64,000 nt of DNA from Eucalyptus grandis (lineage: Eukaryota; Streptophyta; Magnoliopsida; Myrtales; Myrtaceae): NCBI RefSeq assembly GCF_016545825.1, contig NC_052622.1:3167001-3231000 (forward strand). Reading direction: 5' to 3'. The position numbers were made by a program, and so were the translations under genes. Of this stretch, positions 1 through 12,832 are shown in pieces. Below the pieces are notes generated by a model. It was given only the letters and a program-made list of their open reading frames with translations, was not told the origin of the DNA and ran no database searches. How positions within the stretch are numbered: position 1 is the first letter of the stretch; each line of letters begins with the position of its first letter.

Positions 1-1319
1 GGGGAGTGGGGACCGACCACTTTTCCCTGCCGAGTGGTTCATCCTGTTCCATTTTTCACAACCGATGGGATTCAAATGGGCCTCCGGGGGAGCGTGGTCC
101 CTGAAATGATTCATTTTGCAATCATGCCCCAGGTACCCAATCCACAGAAGTATTTGTTGAATTTATGCAATACAAGCCCATTGAACATTGGTATTGGAAT
201 CAATCAAGGAAGAGTTATTAATGGGTGAAAGGGTTCGTTTGGCATGTTATACGTATTATGAATTGCACTTTTCAATATATTGACTACTTTCATGACCTGC
301 ACGATCAATATTTTGAAAATTTGAATATTTTCTAAATAAATATATTAGGAGCACTCGTTAACAGAATATTTTGTTATTGTTTTTTTGTGATAAGCAATAA
401 GGTTAGTTACGTGGTACCAACTGAGGCACTTGAGGAACTGTTTCCCATTTCAATGTGCTTACTATAAATAACACAAGGAAGATCAGCCCATTGAATAGGA
501 CAAATTTCTCTTATTGAATCCACTTAATGAGTGTCGTTAATATACTTATCAATAAAATCCACATATGTATTTATCTTGCACCGACACGTATAAAAGTTCC
601 GCATTTGTTTAAATTTGTGGCAACAAAAGCTTTTCGATGGGACATAATGCCGTAAGTTGAGAGAGACACGACTCTTGTCAAAGTTCTTTCCTTTTCCTCT
701 TAAAATGACCAATTTGTCTTTTTAAAAACTGCCCAATAATTGGAACTTTCTGCCCTTCTAGATCTCTTTGACCTAATTCCCTCCATGGAGTCCGTCAACA
801 GAATTGGCGGCCCAATGCTTAAGTTTGACTCCATTAATATAAATGGTCCAATTGGACAAAAGGGCGAATCGTTCACCCATCCTAATCTATCTTTCCCCCA
901 AGTCGTTATCAATTAGAGAATCGACACGATGGTGTTTCGAGTAAGGTAAACACGTTGATGTGTTAGTTGGATTGCTTAAATTAATCAAGCGGCATGGCAA
1001 TATAGAATTACCACGATACCCTTAGCAATGCATTTTACAGGTCCATTTGTTTGAGTTTAATGACAAAAGCAATATGATTTTCATATTCGATAATGGGTAT
1101 GTTTCGAAGAAATTTCAAGCTTTTTTTGGCCTTGAAATAAGAATTCAAAACTGCCAAGTTATTTTGGGAAAATGAAAGGAAAGATGAATAGGTTGAATTA
1201 ATTCTAATTTAAGCTGACATTTAATTTCATGAATACCTATTTTGCCTCGAGGCGCATTTGTTTCACAAAAAGTCTGTGATTTAAAATATAAAAATAAAAA
1301 ATATGATCACTTTTATCAT
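1..1319. other. AT-rich intergenic DNA, no gene seen
   Basis: I see no convincing coding potential or transposon ends here. Open frames are short, lack recognisable domains and have no supporting splice context. Confidence 0.6.
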
Positions 1320-2248
1320 TGTAAATATTCTAGGATCTTCAAGAAAGAGTGAGAGATAATTAATAAAAACTATATATTTACTCAATTGACTTGGCTTCAC
1401 AAATTATTAGAAAAGGGTATTTATACCCAAACAATATGCATTGAAAAGGAAATTAGCTATATTAGAGAATCACGAAATATTATATAATATTCCTAATATC
1501 TAATAATATCTCTAACAAAGAAATGTCTAATCTTCATAGATATAACTCATCACTCTCCCTTAAGCTAGAGCATCTAGTTTGCATATGATTGGTGCAAATT
1601 TCTTCGAAAGTTTGTAATCATGCATCTTGTAAGTCAAACCTTATACTTAACAAAATCGGATTTGACAAGCACCAATGCAACACATGCTTAGAAAGTTAAC
1701 ATATATTTCTCATACAACCTTGATAAAATCATGTGGGAAACTCAACTTAAATTATGACAAACCAAACCACATCACTCCACAATGCTCATATTTGGCTACT
1801 CCATGAAATGTGCTCGACTCAGGTGCTCGCAACTATCTAGATAGCTAATGACGTTAGCCCATAACGCTCATCTTTGGTTACCCAATGAAGGTGTGCTTGA
1901 CTTCGATACTCACAGCTGCTTGGTTATTTGATGGCGACTTTGTTCATTGATGTTGCTCATAATTAGAATAGAGTGCCGCAACAAATAACATCTATAGTAG
2001 CATGTAAATCTTCTAGGATCTTCAAGAAAGAGGGGGAGATAATTAGTAAATAATACGTCTCTACTCAATTGGCTTGGCTTTACAAGTTATTAGAGGAGGA
2101 TATTTATACTTGAACAATATCCATATGAAAGGAAATTAACTATCTCAAAGAACCTCGAAATATCAAATGATATCCATAATATTTAATAATATATCTAACA
2201 ATATTATTTAATAATGAAATCTCTTATCTCTATAAATATAATTCATCA
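1320..2248 (-). mobile_element. Miniature LTR retrotransposon (TRIM-like), non-coding
   Basis: Two direct repeats of about 233 and 246 bp (1320-1552 and 2003-2248) both begin TGTAAAT and end ATCA, so they have the TG...CA ends of LTRs. They enclose only about 450 bp without a coding frame. Immediately inside the left repeat, on the minus strand, lies a purine-rich tract (AAGGGAGAG, about 1553-1563), as expected next to a 3' LTR, so the element reads right to left. Flanking 5-mers are ATCAT (1315-1319) and ATCAC (2249-2253), a near-perfect target duplication. A clear tRNA primer site is not visible next to the right LTR; the sequence there is only loosely like the usual Met-tRNA site. The small size and lack of genes fit TRIM-type elements or a strongly deleted Copia. 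Confidence 0.7.
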
Positions 2249-2930
2249 ATCACTTATAAAAATTAAGGGTTAATATCATGCAAAACTCCAAACTAATATA
2301 CTTGGTAAAAATTGACCAAAAACTAACTTTTGATTATTGAAAACCTGAAATTTGTACTGCTGCGACAAATTTACCTTATGTTAGTTTATATTAAATTAGA
2401 TTAATATCACGTAAAATTGTAAATTGATATATGTATAACATACATATGGTATAAACCCCATCTGTCAACTACCGCAAGTCATATAATTCGGCAATTTAAC
2501 GGAAAAATTTAACAAAAACTAATAGATAATAAGTTTGTTATAAGTGTATTAGTTTAAGATTTTTAATGATAAAAAATTAATTTGAGATTTATTTTTCATA
2601 TCAGTTTGGGGTTTTTAATAATTAAAAATATTAATTTCAAATATATTTGTTACTTATGTATTAGTTTGGATTTTTTTTTCGTATAAGTAACCCAAAAATT
2701 AATAAGAAAAATATTTTATTCACGAAATTATTTAGGTAAAACTTATTGTTAGTCATCGATTAATTTACAAGAAATTATTTTCTTAAAATAGTTTCCACAA
2801 ATTTTTTGTTCATTTGGGAGCGAAATAAGCGACTCTTGAATTGACATGACAGAATAGGGCCGACTAAAAAATAAAAATTGACATAACAGAACAGAAGAAA
2901 GGAAGAAATAAATGATTGCACGGAACGTGA
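2249..2930. other. AT-rich spacer upstream of the PPPDE gene
   Basis: AT-rich sequence without a recognisable gene. From about 2930 the composition changes sharply to GC-rich, which marks the promoter and leader of the next gene. Confidence 0.5.
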
Positions 2931-3532
2931 AATGACGAAATGTGGGCCCCCCCCGATCCACCTCCGACGAAAAGAATCTCATCAAGAATCATTGGCTGGC
3001 ACCGACGGGCGGGTTGGCCGCAAAAAAAAAAAGGCCAACCCCGTGTCATTCCCGTAATTTCCGTGCGGCGGCCAGGGGCATTCTCGCCAGTCCACCCCTC
3101 ACTGGTCATATTTTTACCTCGCCGAACTCGCAAAATTTATCCGTATCGCGAGCCGCGCAGGAAATCAAACGGTTTTAAACTCGGGAGAAAAATCAAAATC
3201 GAACAGCTTGAAAAAAAGCCAGGGGGCTTTTCGTTTCCCTCTCGAAATTGAGGATTTCTCGAGGTGGAGTTTCCGTTCCCTCTTGGGAATCGAGATCGCC
3301 GGGCATTCGCCGAAGCTTCCGAAGCAGGAGCGGATCGACGGAGGAGGTTCCGAGATCTCGAGAGCCCGAGATCGCCGGCGTTCGCTTCGACGGAGGGGGA
3401 GCGCGCGAGTTCTTTTGGAAAGTGACGTCGAGTCCGCCGCCGGCGGAGAGGGAGGAGGGAGGAGGAGGAGAGGCGTTTCGGGGCTCCGGGGATCCTTTCC
3501 CTTCCCCGTTCCCACCACCCCGCGCGCCGAAG

Positions 3533-6500
3533 ATGACGGAGGTGGTGCTGCACATATACGACGTGACGAACAGCGGATCGGAGAAGACGAACAACACGAT
3601 CATGCAGATCAATAAGATCTTCAAGGATGGCATGGGGCTTGGCGGCATCTTTCACAGTGCTGTCCAGGTGATTCCCCCTGTTTGCGGTTTTTTTTTTTTT
3701 TTTTTTTGGGGGGGGGAGGTGAATTGGCCTGGGGAATGGTGGATTGATAATCTAACCTCTCTCTAGGGTTTTGCTGTGGACTTGAACAAGGATCGATGAT
3801 TTGGTTCGGTCAGTGATGAGTGGAAGTGTGCTCCGTTTTGTCCTTGTTGCTTTGCTTGTGATCGACCGAATATGCAGCGTAGTTAGATCAGATGTGGGGT
3901 CTATCCGGATAGAGTCGGTGGTTTAATAGTATTAACCGACATTCTTGCGAGAGACTGAGAAATGTATTCTGTAGGTCATTTTAATTAGTTGGATAGGGCT
4001 ATGTTTGACGGACTGCGGTGTCTTCAGTTATTGTGGCTCAGTAGCTGTTGACTTCAGTGCAGTTCAAATTGTGGCGATTTGTGCAGTTTTGTGATGGAAT
4101 CGGATGGCTTGTTACTTTAAGTGAAGTTTAATGCTGGCTTTCGCCTCATTAAGCTCTAGGCTGATGGAAATTCCAGCTTATTAGTATATCCACCGTTTCT
4201 ATGCGAGGAAGATGTGAGAACTGATTAGGATATGTATGAGAGAGGAAGATTAATGTAATGAGCTTACACGGGTCCTGATATCAGCAAATTGTGGTTGTTG
4301 TTCAATCCACGCCAGCTGCAACCAGCATTCGAAAGCGAGCTTACATTTACATAAAAGATAATAAAAATATTACATGGATGGCTTTGAATATTGTAGGACA
4401 TCCCGTATAGACATGGAATTTCTGGTTTTGGCTGTTATTCCATTGTTTCCAGTTGTGCTTCGTGTTATCTGCTCGTGTCGAGGGTATTGTTCTGGGGTAT
4501 GCCTTGTAGCAAATCCACCTTCAGTTATTGTCATGGTTTCGGTGGTTATTATCTAGCAAATTAGCCTCACCTTGTTCACCTGGCTTCCTGAATGGAGCGC
4601 TTTACTTATAAACTAATGGATGGCTGCACGGAATCATGTGGGTACAGGTTTCCGGTACCCGAATTTCGGGAGTTCTATTGGGGCAGTTGACCTGACCAAT
4701 TCTACTTTCACACTAGAATTTAAAGGAGTTTTTTTTTTTTTTTTTTTTAATATAAATTTTTATTTAAATTTTTGCTTGCCGGGCTTTCAGCCCCAGACTT
4801 GGGCATCCACCCCACCCTCCCATCCACTGGGCTGGATGCCTTGTTGGCTAGAATTTATAGGAGTTATTAAGGTGTTTGCATGGAATAAGGTGTGATTAGA
4901 GGGAGCTTTGCCTCTGAGAAAATTTATAACAATGATTTTTACATATGTATTTAGACGCCTCTCTTGTTTGCATACTGATTATTAAGTTCATATACTTCAT
5001 CTTTTCCTTTGTTCCTTCTATATTGCATTTATTTTCAGGTAATGGTTTCATAGATGCGATCGTAAATCCTCTCATGCTATTCTTTTGATAAGCTGACTGG
5101 GTTTACTTCAATACTCACCAGGTTTATGGAGATGACGAATGGTCTTTTGGATTTTGTGAACAAGGAACTGGAGTTTTTAGTTGTCCTTCTGGGAAGAATC
5201 CAATGTATACATATCGTGAACGTGTTGTTCTTGGAAGCACCAACTTTTCAATCTTCAAGGTAAACCAGATTTTGAGAGAACTTAGTAGAGAATGGCCTGG
5301 ACATACATATGACTTGTTATCGAGAAACTGCAACCACTTTTGCGATGAGTTCTGTGAGAGGCTTGGTGTCCAGAAGCTTCCAGGTGAATGTTTTGAGACT
5401 TGTTTGTTTGCTAGCTTTTTTAAAGTCAGAAATCCATTCTTCCTGTCTTATCATTGGTGACTATTGTGGTAGACTTATTTCTGATGCATGTATAGCAGTC
5501 TTATTACTGTCTTTGTTAGGGATGTGTTGTAAACTGTTGCACGATGTCTTTTTGGCTTCCTTGAAGTATCGTGTTAAATGGTGGCCATGTTGGTTTTCTG
5601 TGTGGCACTTTCAGTATGTTGTCTTTTTATTGAAGTATTGATCTGATCTAAGCAATTAATCCTGTAAAGTTAAAGGTCAAAAGCAGTAGTTTCCAAATGT
5701 ACTAGGGATCAGATAAGATTCTGCTATTATTCACCTTCCAGCTAGCAATGAAACAGCAAACAAAAAGATCAACTTGTAAATAATAGGAAGTCCCAAGTAG
5801 AGATCTTAGCCAAGAAAGTCAAAAGCAGGAGTCTTCAGAGGGGCTCAGTTGGTCTCTTTGCAAGAGTTCATGATTGAATTTTTTCCTTTCTTGCGCTTCT
5901 CTAATTGGGCTCTCCTTTCAAGGACGCATTGGAATTAGTGAGTCTGTGAAACCTTGATGTAGAATCTCCCTGATCTCGCCAAATGGTGTCCATTGTGGGG
6001 GCGTCAATAGTGGTTTAGAGGCTTAGACTGAGCTCAGTGTTCTATTATTTCTCCACTTTTCTTTTTGCTGGTCTCACTTTGTGGACTGGCGGAACATATG
6101 AGGTATAAAATTGGTTAAAAATTGATTTTGGCAATTCGTTGACTGAAAGATTTATGAAGCTGAAATACTTTATTAGTGTTCTATTGCCTATTATACTTGT
6201 TGCATATTGCTTAGAGAATTTTGTTGAGCTTTGCAAATTGTTATATGTACACCTTCTATTGTAGGCTGGGTTAATCGGTTTGCCAATGCTGGTGATACTG
6301 CTGTGGAAGTAGCAGGAACTACAGCAATGCGGGTGAGTTGTTGTCTTCAATTTCTGCATTATGATTTGATCAGCCCTTCTATTAACTAGAAAACCTTTGG
6401 ATATACACTCTTGATTTTTTTAGAGATGCACATAATTTTATGTCTCTATGCATGTATTCGCACTCTGCAAAGTGGGAGATATCAAGATTGAGGCTTGTAC

Positions 6501-7807
6501 TAGGCGTGCATGTGTTGAGCATTGCTCTTCTTGTGTTTCTCTTCATAAAGAATCTTGTCATCCCAACTGAACTCTCAGTCAACTTATTTTAACAGTTGCT
6601 GAATAGTTTTTATTTATCTCTTATAATTTTTATGGTAGTGCAAAATCATCAAATTCACAATGACGAAGAATATTAGTTCTAATTATGATCAGATAATTTT
6701 TCCTGATTTTAGAATAACCTCATGAAAATTAATAATTTTAAAATTCGATCAAGAAATTGTCACTGTGAATTCCCTGTCTTTGCAATTGATATATTATGAG
6801 ATGTATCTAAAGTCAAATCTTTTCATATTTGAAGTGTACTATGGCCTAAATCTTCTTAGACTTGTGATGGCAACTAAAGGAATTTTCACCACTTAACCGA
6901 TTGCCTTTTCTTCATCCCCTCCAATTTCATCATGATATCACTCAACCTGGCTTTCTCCTTTTAATTATGACGCAGATGCATCAAATGTGCCTTTTCTTGA
7001 CTTTCAGTCAATAAATATTTTTTTTATAAAGATGGTGTTTGTATCCTTTTATTATTTGCAAGTTTAATATCTGAAACAATAGATGGAGCATTGGAAAAAC
7101 AGGAAGTGAAACAAGCTTGCTTTGTCTCTTTTTGACTGCATGAGCTTCTATCTCTGCCTTGCCGCTTAAATGTTTCCCAGAAGAGAGATGTTCCGTGGTA
7201 TCTCTTACATTTTTAGTGCAGACTACTTAACCTTGTTGGTTAAGCAAAAAAAAAATGTTTCAGCATCAATAATTAGCTTGTCTACTCTTCCTCTTAAACA
7301 ATAGAGCATTGAAAAAATAAGAAGTGAATCAAGCTTGCTTTGTCTCATTTTGACTGCATGCACTTTTGTCTCTGCCTCGCGGCTCAAAATTTCCCAGAAG
7401 AGTTATGTTCTGTGGTAGCTCATTCATTTTGAGTGTAGTTCATCTACTTCAGCATGTTGGTCAAGAAAAAAAAAATTACTTCAGCATCATTAATTAGCTT
7501 GTCTTATTCTGCTGTATTTCAGTTTAGACAAGCCAAGACAGAGATTGTCTCCGCTAGCAAAGTGGCATACCGTTTCCTGTTGAGTGCCGCCTCTAGTCCT
7601 CCAGTTGCTCCCGATACCCCTAGCAATTCAGGCAGAGGAGCACCTCGATTTCAGGGCACATGGTTTAAGAATCTCGTTACCTCTGGTGCCAAACCATCTA
7701 GTAGTGGCTCAGATGCAGATAAACAAGAGGGCGAGGCTGTGTTGAGTACTCATAGTGAAGAAGATGCGGACACACCACTCAGGCAAAATTGTAAGACTGA
7801 TAGCTAG
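3533..7807 (+). CDS. PPPDE-domain (DeSI-like) thiol peptidase, 4 exons
   Basis: Exons are 3533-3667, 5122-5383, 6265-6332 and 7523-7807; they join with GT-AG borders and matching phases to give 249 aa. The PPPDE fold fills residues 1-130, with the catalytic pair seen as His41 (IFHSAV) and Cys115 (SRNCNHF). The family removes SUMO or ubiquitin from proteins (DeSI isopeptidases); plant members are poorly characterised. The tail after residue 155 is Ser/Pro-rich and probably disordered. The start is the first ATG in frame with the conserved VVLHIYDV opening and sits behind a GC-rich leader (about 2940-3532). Intron 1 is long (about 1.45 kb). Length and motif order match DeSI-like plant proteins, so the gene looks intact. 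Substrate is unknown. Confidence 0.93.
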
Positions 7808-10380
7808 ACCTCTAGACTTTGCAAGAATGTTTGGCGTGTGTATCAGTAATAGATGATATTGTCGATTAGCAATTGACTGACTGGTCATTCGTTGTGTATT
7901 GAAACGTTTGATTTCTTTTCAATTCAAAAATTGGTTTAAGTTCTGCCCAATGGTTAAAAGGGAATTCGCCATTATGTTCAATTGCTGCTCAGCTCTGTTG
8001 TTGCATAATACTCGTGTTTGTCGCTCTGCAGCAGCAGACGTGAAGTCTGTGCAAGCGAAGCCAAATATCTGGGCTCATGCTTCTCATTTGGCCTTTCTAG
8101 TTTTTTGCATGCATCCTGGTTGTAGGCTTTGGTCACCTGCCAAGACTGCTCGTTGGGGACTCGAATCACCGAGTCTCCTGGTCCCTGTCTTTCTTGGAGC
8201 GTCTCTTTTCTAGCTCAAAGACCCACCTACGTGCTGAGAGCTTTCTCCAGACGTCTCCTTCTCTCCTCAGCTTGTTGTTTGAGCCGATTCAGCTAGCTAG
8301 TCCTTGCTCTTTTGCTTTTTTCACAAAGGAACCATCCTCTATCACATGCCAGGTTATCTCTAACACAATAGTCATTTTAAAGTTGCTACGACCTTAAATC
8401 CAGGACACATCAAATGGAAGACCTCAATCAAATAGGCAGTGTTGGAGTCTAGGCAATCTGAGAATCAATTCCGGTTAGGTGACGACGCGCTGAAGTCATG
8501 CACGACCATGGAACGAAAGGTTCATCGAGATTCAAAGGTTGCATCCCAGATCCATGGAGCGACCCATCATGTATACAGAATTAACCAGCAGATAGCTCAA
8601 ATTTCGAAGGGCGATTCAGACGCTATGTGCCAAACATTGATCAAGACCCGTGCGGGGTGGATCCGTAAGGAAAAGGCGATGATCTTTTCCTCTTGTTCCG
8701 GAGAAATTCATGGATCTGATGTGTTTGGCAGCCTGAGATCTCGCTTCCGATTCTCAGATTCCCTTTCTTCGGAACTACTTCTTGAGCTTTGCTTGGCAAT
8801 CTCTTGATATCTAACCCCCAGTGTTCATGAACCGGTGGTTGCGTGTACGTTTCTACTTATACACCAAGGGCCCGCAAGGAGGACCTTAACACAACACTAC
8901 TTGAAATTTTAATAGGGTGTTCCGGTTGATAGATCATAGATCAGTTATGGTACACTTGAGGTCGGATTTTCAATATGCGCAAAATGATCAAATGATATTT
9001 CATTGATTTTTACACTCATGATCAAGTGGTTCCTTGACGTTTTGGGAATTAAACATTGCCAATTAATTGAAATTCGAGTTTTGAAATTTTTGTGCAAAAT
9101 TTTAATGTAATCCTTTCGGCCAATTCTGATAAGAAATTATTGATGTGGAGGTATATCATGTAAGACAATCGTTGATAAATGAACCGTCACGTCAGCAGTT
9201 TTCGGCAAAAATTGATCGAAATGATTACATTAAGATTTCGGGCAAAGATAGATTATTAAATTGGTAATAATTGAAAAGTTCATAATTGAATTGACATTTA
9301 TATGTATGATAATCAAATAAGACAACTTCTCCACGTTAAAGTCAAATTTAATATGCGACGCCATGTAGAAGCAAAATTTTTTAAGGTTATCATTGAGGTT
9401 GAGATCATCGTGATCCCAATCAATTGTATCAAAAGCACATCGCCATGTAGCCACTAATAAGGTTGTTTCTTTCACGACCCGACCAAGAAGATGGGGCTGT
9501 CCAAAGGCATTAAAAAAGCAAATCGGATAGGACTACGTGTGCGGATTTGCTGCCTTGGGCGGGCAAAAGTGGTCGATGTTTATCTTTTAATTCACGCTAA
9601 TCACCCCCCCACTTGAAATAATCCCCACCATTGGCGGACGACTTTCGCTCGATCGGGACATCCCCGTGAGTGCATCCACCACTCACGTTGCGTTCTCTCG
9701 TGGTCCGGCTCCACCGGTGCGAACCCCGCCCTCGGCTCGACACGTAATGCGATCTCCGAACCCGAATTAGTGGTGCGGGTCACTTCAGTTAGGAGAGATA
9801 TGCTCGAAACGTCAGATTTTGACGGTACCCGCTTACATACCTAACTTTCTACGAGAAATCATGAATTGGGTCAACTTAAAAAAAAAAGTGGAGCTTGGCA
9901 AGAAAATGCATTGCGCAATTCCAAGCGGATGACTAGGCATCTCTAGCGAGTCAGGACACGCGATTTTGCGAAAAATGTGGCTCGTGCTGCGCGAAGTGGG
10001 GTGGGGTAGGGCGCACGATTTTTGCTTCAGTGATCCGACGAAGGCTGTCCATTTGGTTGACAGGTGCTAGCCCAGACCCAAAAAAGTAAGCGATGTTGAC
10101 TCCTCATGACGGTCGGCAAGCTCCTGTCGAAACGCGTGAAACACACACACAACTTACTGTCGATCCATCTATCGATCTCCATTATTGGCTTTTGCTGTTT
10201 GGGATGGGCATGCTCTGTTCAAGTTCAAGAGCTTGTCGGGGCTTATATAGTTTAGGCTTTTGCGCCTGCCGTCTTGAAAGTGCGTAGGGATGAGAAAGTT
10301 AGACGCTACTCCAATCTAGTTTTGTCGAATCTGCCTATCTAAGTCAGTATTTCCTCCTGAGGCATCTGTCTTTTATCTTC
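7808..10380. other. Intergenic DNA between PPPDE gene and transposon nest
   Basis: Contains the 3' flank of the PPPDE gene. An open frame of 122 codons at 8439-8807 has no recognisable domain, and I do not call it a gene. A GC-richer patch at 9600-9790 has only unsupported frames. Confidence 0.45.
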
Positions 10381-10708
10381 TGTTAGAGATATATTTAGGT
10401 ACTTGTAGGAGATTTTATGTCATGCCTTCATTGGTCATGATTAATTGTAATAGTCTTTTGCTTCTTTGAACCGGCATATGCTTTTCATTTGATAAAGAAT
10501 AGAATATTATATTTTTCTATCAAGTGATATCAGAGCCATCGTTTCTCAAGGAAACGCCCGTGGAGTCTGTTTTGTAACAACGTCATTGCATCAGTCGCAT
10601 TGCTTGCTTAGATTTTTCCATCTGAGTCCGCAACTTCAATTGTTGCTTCGACACTCTTCTATTGCTTGTTTCGGAGAATGGAAGCCTCCAATAGACTCAC
10701 CGCTCTAA

Positions 10709-11503
10709 GGCTCCGTTTGGTTTGACATTTGAAATGGACTTTGAGATTAAAGTCCCTTGGCCAAATACAAATGCGTTTGGTTCGTGTTTTTGTTCAACTT
10801 TGGAAAAATACAATTACATCTCCAAGGGACTCTAAAAAAGCCTTTAGTCAAAGCAAGTCTTGAGATACTTTGGGAAGTTGCATTTTATGAATGTAAATAG
10901 CCATGGTTATTGTTCATCTTCTCCGATGACCACCGCACGGAAAAGCTGATCAAGAGCTGACGACCGCCGACCAAGGGGTCGCACGCGTTGGCGACCGCCG
11001 CCTGAGGGTCGCCCAACCCCAACGACCGTCGCCGGACCTCAGGCGACACCCGGACCGCACATGACCTAGGCGATGGCTGAACCCAGACGGGCGACACCTG
11101 GGGTCGTGTGACGGCTGAACCGCCCAAGTGTTGCCCTCCAGGGTTCGGCCGTCACCTAGGGTCGCACAACCTCAAGCGGCAGTCGTGCGCCTAAGGTGGG
11201 CGACCTTAGGCGACGGCAGCCGGGGACCAAATCTGGCCATCCGACGACCACCGGAAGCTAGATCCAATCGATTGGTGGTAAATTTAAAAAAAAAAAAAAA
11301 TACAAATTTTTTTTTTTTTAATTTAACAAAAGTCATTTACAAATGCAATTTTTACCAAACAGTATTTTGCCCAAAAACCTTTCTCAATACACTTTAGAAT
11401 TACAATTTACAAAATACTATTTGTATTTTGGAAAACCCCATTCACCCAAAAAGTATTTGCATTTTTGAAAAGACATTCCTCAAAAATCGAATCAAACGGA
11501 ATA
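10709..11503. mobile_element. PIF/Harbinger-like non-autonomous element in Copia copy 1
   Basis: The ends are short imperfect inverted repeats (GGCTCCGTTTGG on the left, complement of CAAACGGAATA on the right) flanked by TAA on both sides (10706-10708 and 11504-11506), a 3-bp target duplication typical of PIF/Harbinger. The second copy of the host Copia sequence (near 13060-13090) lacks it and so shows an empty site. The middle (about 10930-11250) is GC-rich with repeated GGCGAC-type words and no transposase. Confidence 0.6.
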
Positions 11504-11792
11504 TAAGAAGAGCTAGATTTTGACATTTCTTCATGAAAGGATGCCGAACGCCTCCACACACGCCGCCAGTCTCGGAGCCGCCGAGCTTGCCGCTTTTATG
11601 TGTTGATTTGGACATCTTCCGCCACTAGTTACAAAAAACAAACACCACCACCAGACTTGCCACCACTAGCGAAGCTAGCTCGTATAGTTTTGTTGCCAAC
11701 CACCTCTGTAGGTGTCCACACACTCTACTGAATACTCTGTTCGTGAGATCCATGTGCCACAATGGATTGTAATTGATATTTTGCTACTTTAA

Positions 11793-12832
11793 GGCTCCGT
11801 TCATTTCACGGAAAATATCATGTTTCGGAAAACATATTTTTCCAAAAGTCATTTTTTAGAAAACGACTCTATTTTCCGATGTTCGGCCGAAACCTAAACT
11901 TTGAATAGAAAATATTCTCCACCGTTCGTTAGCTAATTTAATTGTTTGGAAAAAATTATCAAAAATTAAATTTTAATATTTTTAATTGACCAAAAAATTA
12001 GTTTTATTTTTTATATATATATTTTAAAAAATGAATTTTTAATTATTTGTATTTTTTAAAAATCGAAATTTTTATTATTTTATTATTATTTCTTTCTTTT
12101 TCTTTTCCTTTCTCCGTCGCCGCATGCCTGATGATGGCCGGCTGCTCGGTGGCCTACCTGGCAGGCAGCCTGGTGGCCGACCAAGACCCGGTCGCCAGAT
12201 CCGGCAAACTTGAGGCTCGACCGATCTCGTTCGAGCTCGCTAGAGTTTCGCCGGGCTCTAGTGAGTCGTGAGTTCGCCGGATCCGGCGAGGCCCAAGCTC
12301 CGCCCGGCTCATCGGATCCGGCGAAGCCCGAGCTCCGCCACGGGCTAGAGAGAGCTCGCCCCGAGGCTAGAGAGAGCTCCGCCTTGCCCGATCTAGCAAG
12401 GCTCGAGCTCGGCTTCGCCAAATCGAGCTAGGCGGGGGCAAGGCTTGAGCTGGCTTGTAGCTAGTTGCTGGCCGCTGCTGGTTGTCGACTACCGCCGTGG
12501 CCGGCGACTAGCTAAGGCCAAAGAAGAAGATGAAAAGGAAAGAAAGAAAAGAAAAAAAAAATTAAAAACTCAATTTAAAAAAAAAAAAAAAAAAGAAAAG
12601 AAAGCATAAAAATAAAACAAAAATGTATTGGTGAAAAGAAACAAGGTGGAAGAAGTTATGGAAAATGTTTTCCACTTTTGAAAGGCGGAAAATTTTTTCC
12701 TCACTTTTAAAAATTATTTTTTCCAATAATAGAAAATATTTTCCTTAATTAGTTTATTTTCCGTGAAATGAATCTTTGAAAAATCCGGAAAACGTTTTCC
12801 TGAAAATCATTTTCCACGAAACGAACGGACCC
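11793..12832. mobile_element. PIF/Harbinger-like element with GC-rich core
   Basis: Terminal inverted repeats of about 25 bp match well: GGCTCCGTTCATTTCACGG at the left and the complement of CGAAACGAACGGACCC at the right, flanked by TAA (11790-11792 and 12833-12835). AT-rich arms surround a strikingly GC-rich core (12115-12520) made of imperfect repeats such as TCCGGCGAGGC and GAGCTCG. No transposase frame is present, so it would need one in trans. Confidence 0.7.

Noticed and set aside
3137..3766. Several overlapping frames of 100-170 codons on both strands
   Set aside because: They arise from the GC-rich leader and first exon of the PPPDE gene. Only the frame containing MTEVVLHIYDV is supported by homology and splicing.
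8439..8807. 122-codon open frame
   Set aside because: No domain, no splice context and no compositional shift; not distinguishable from a chance frame.
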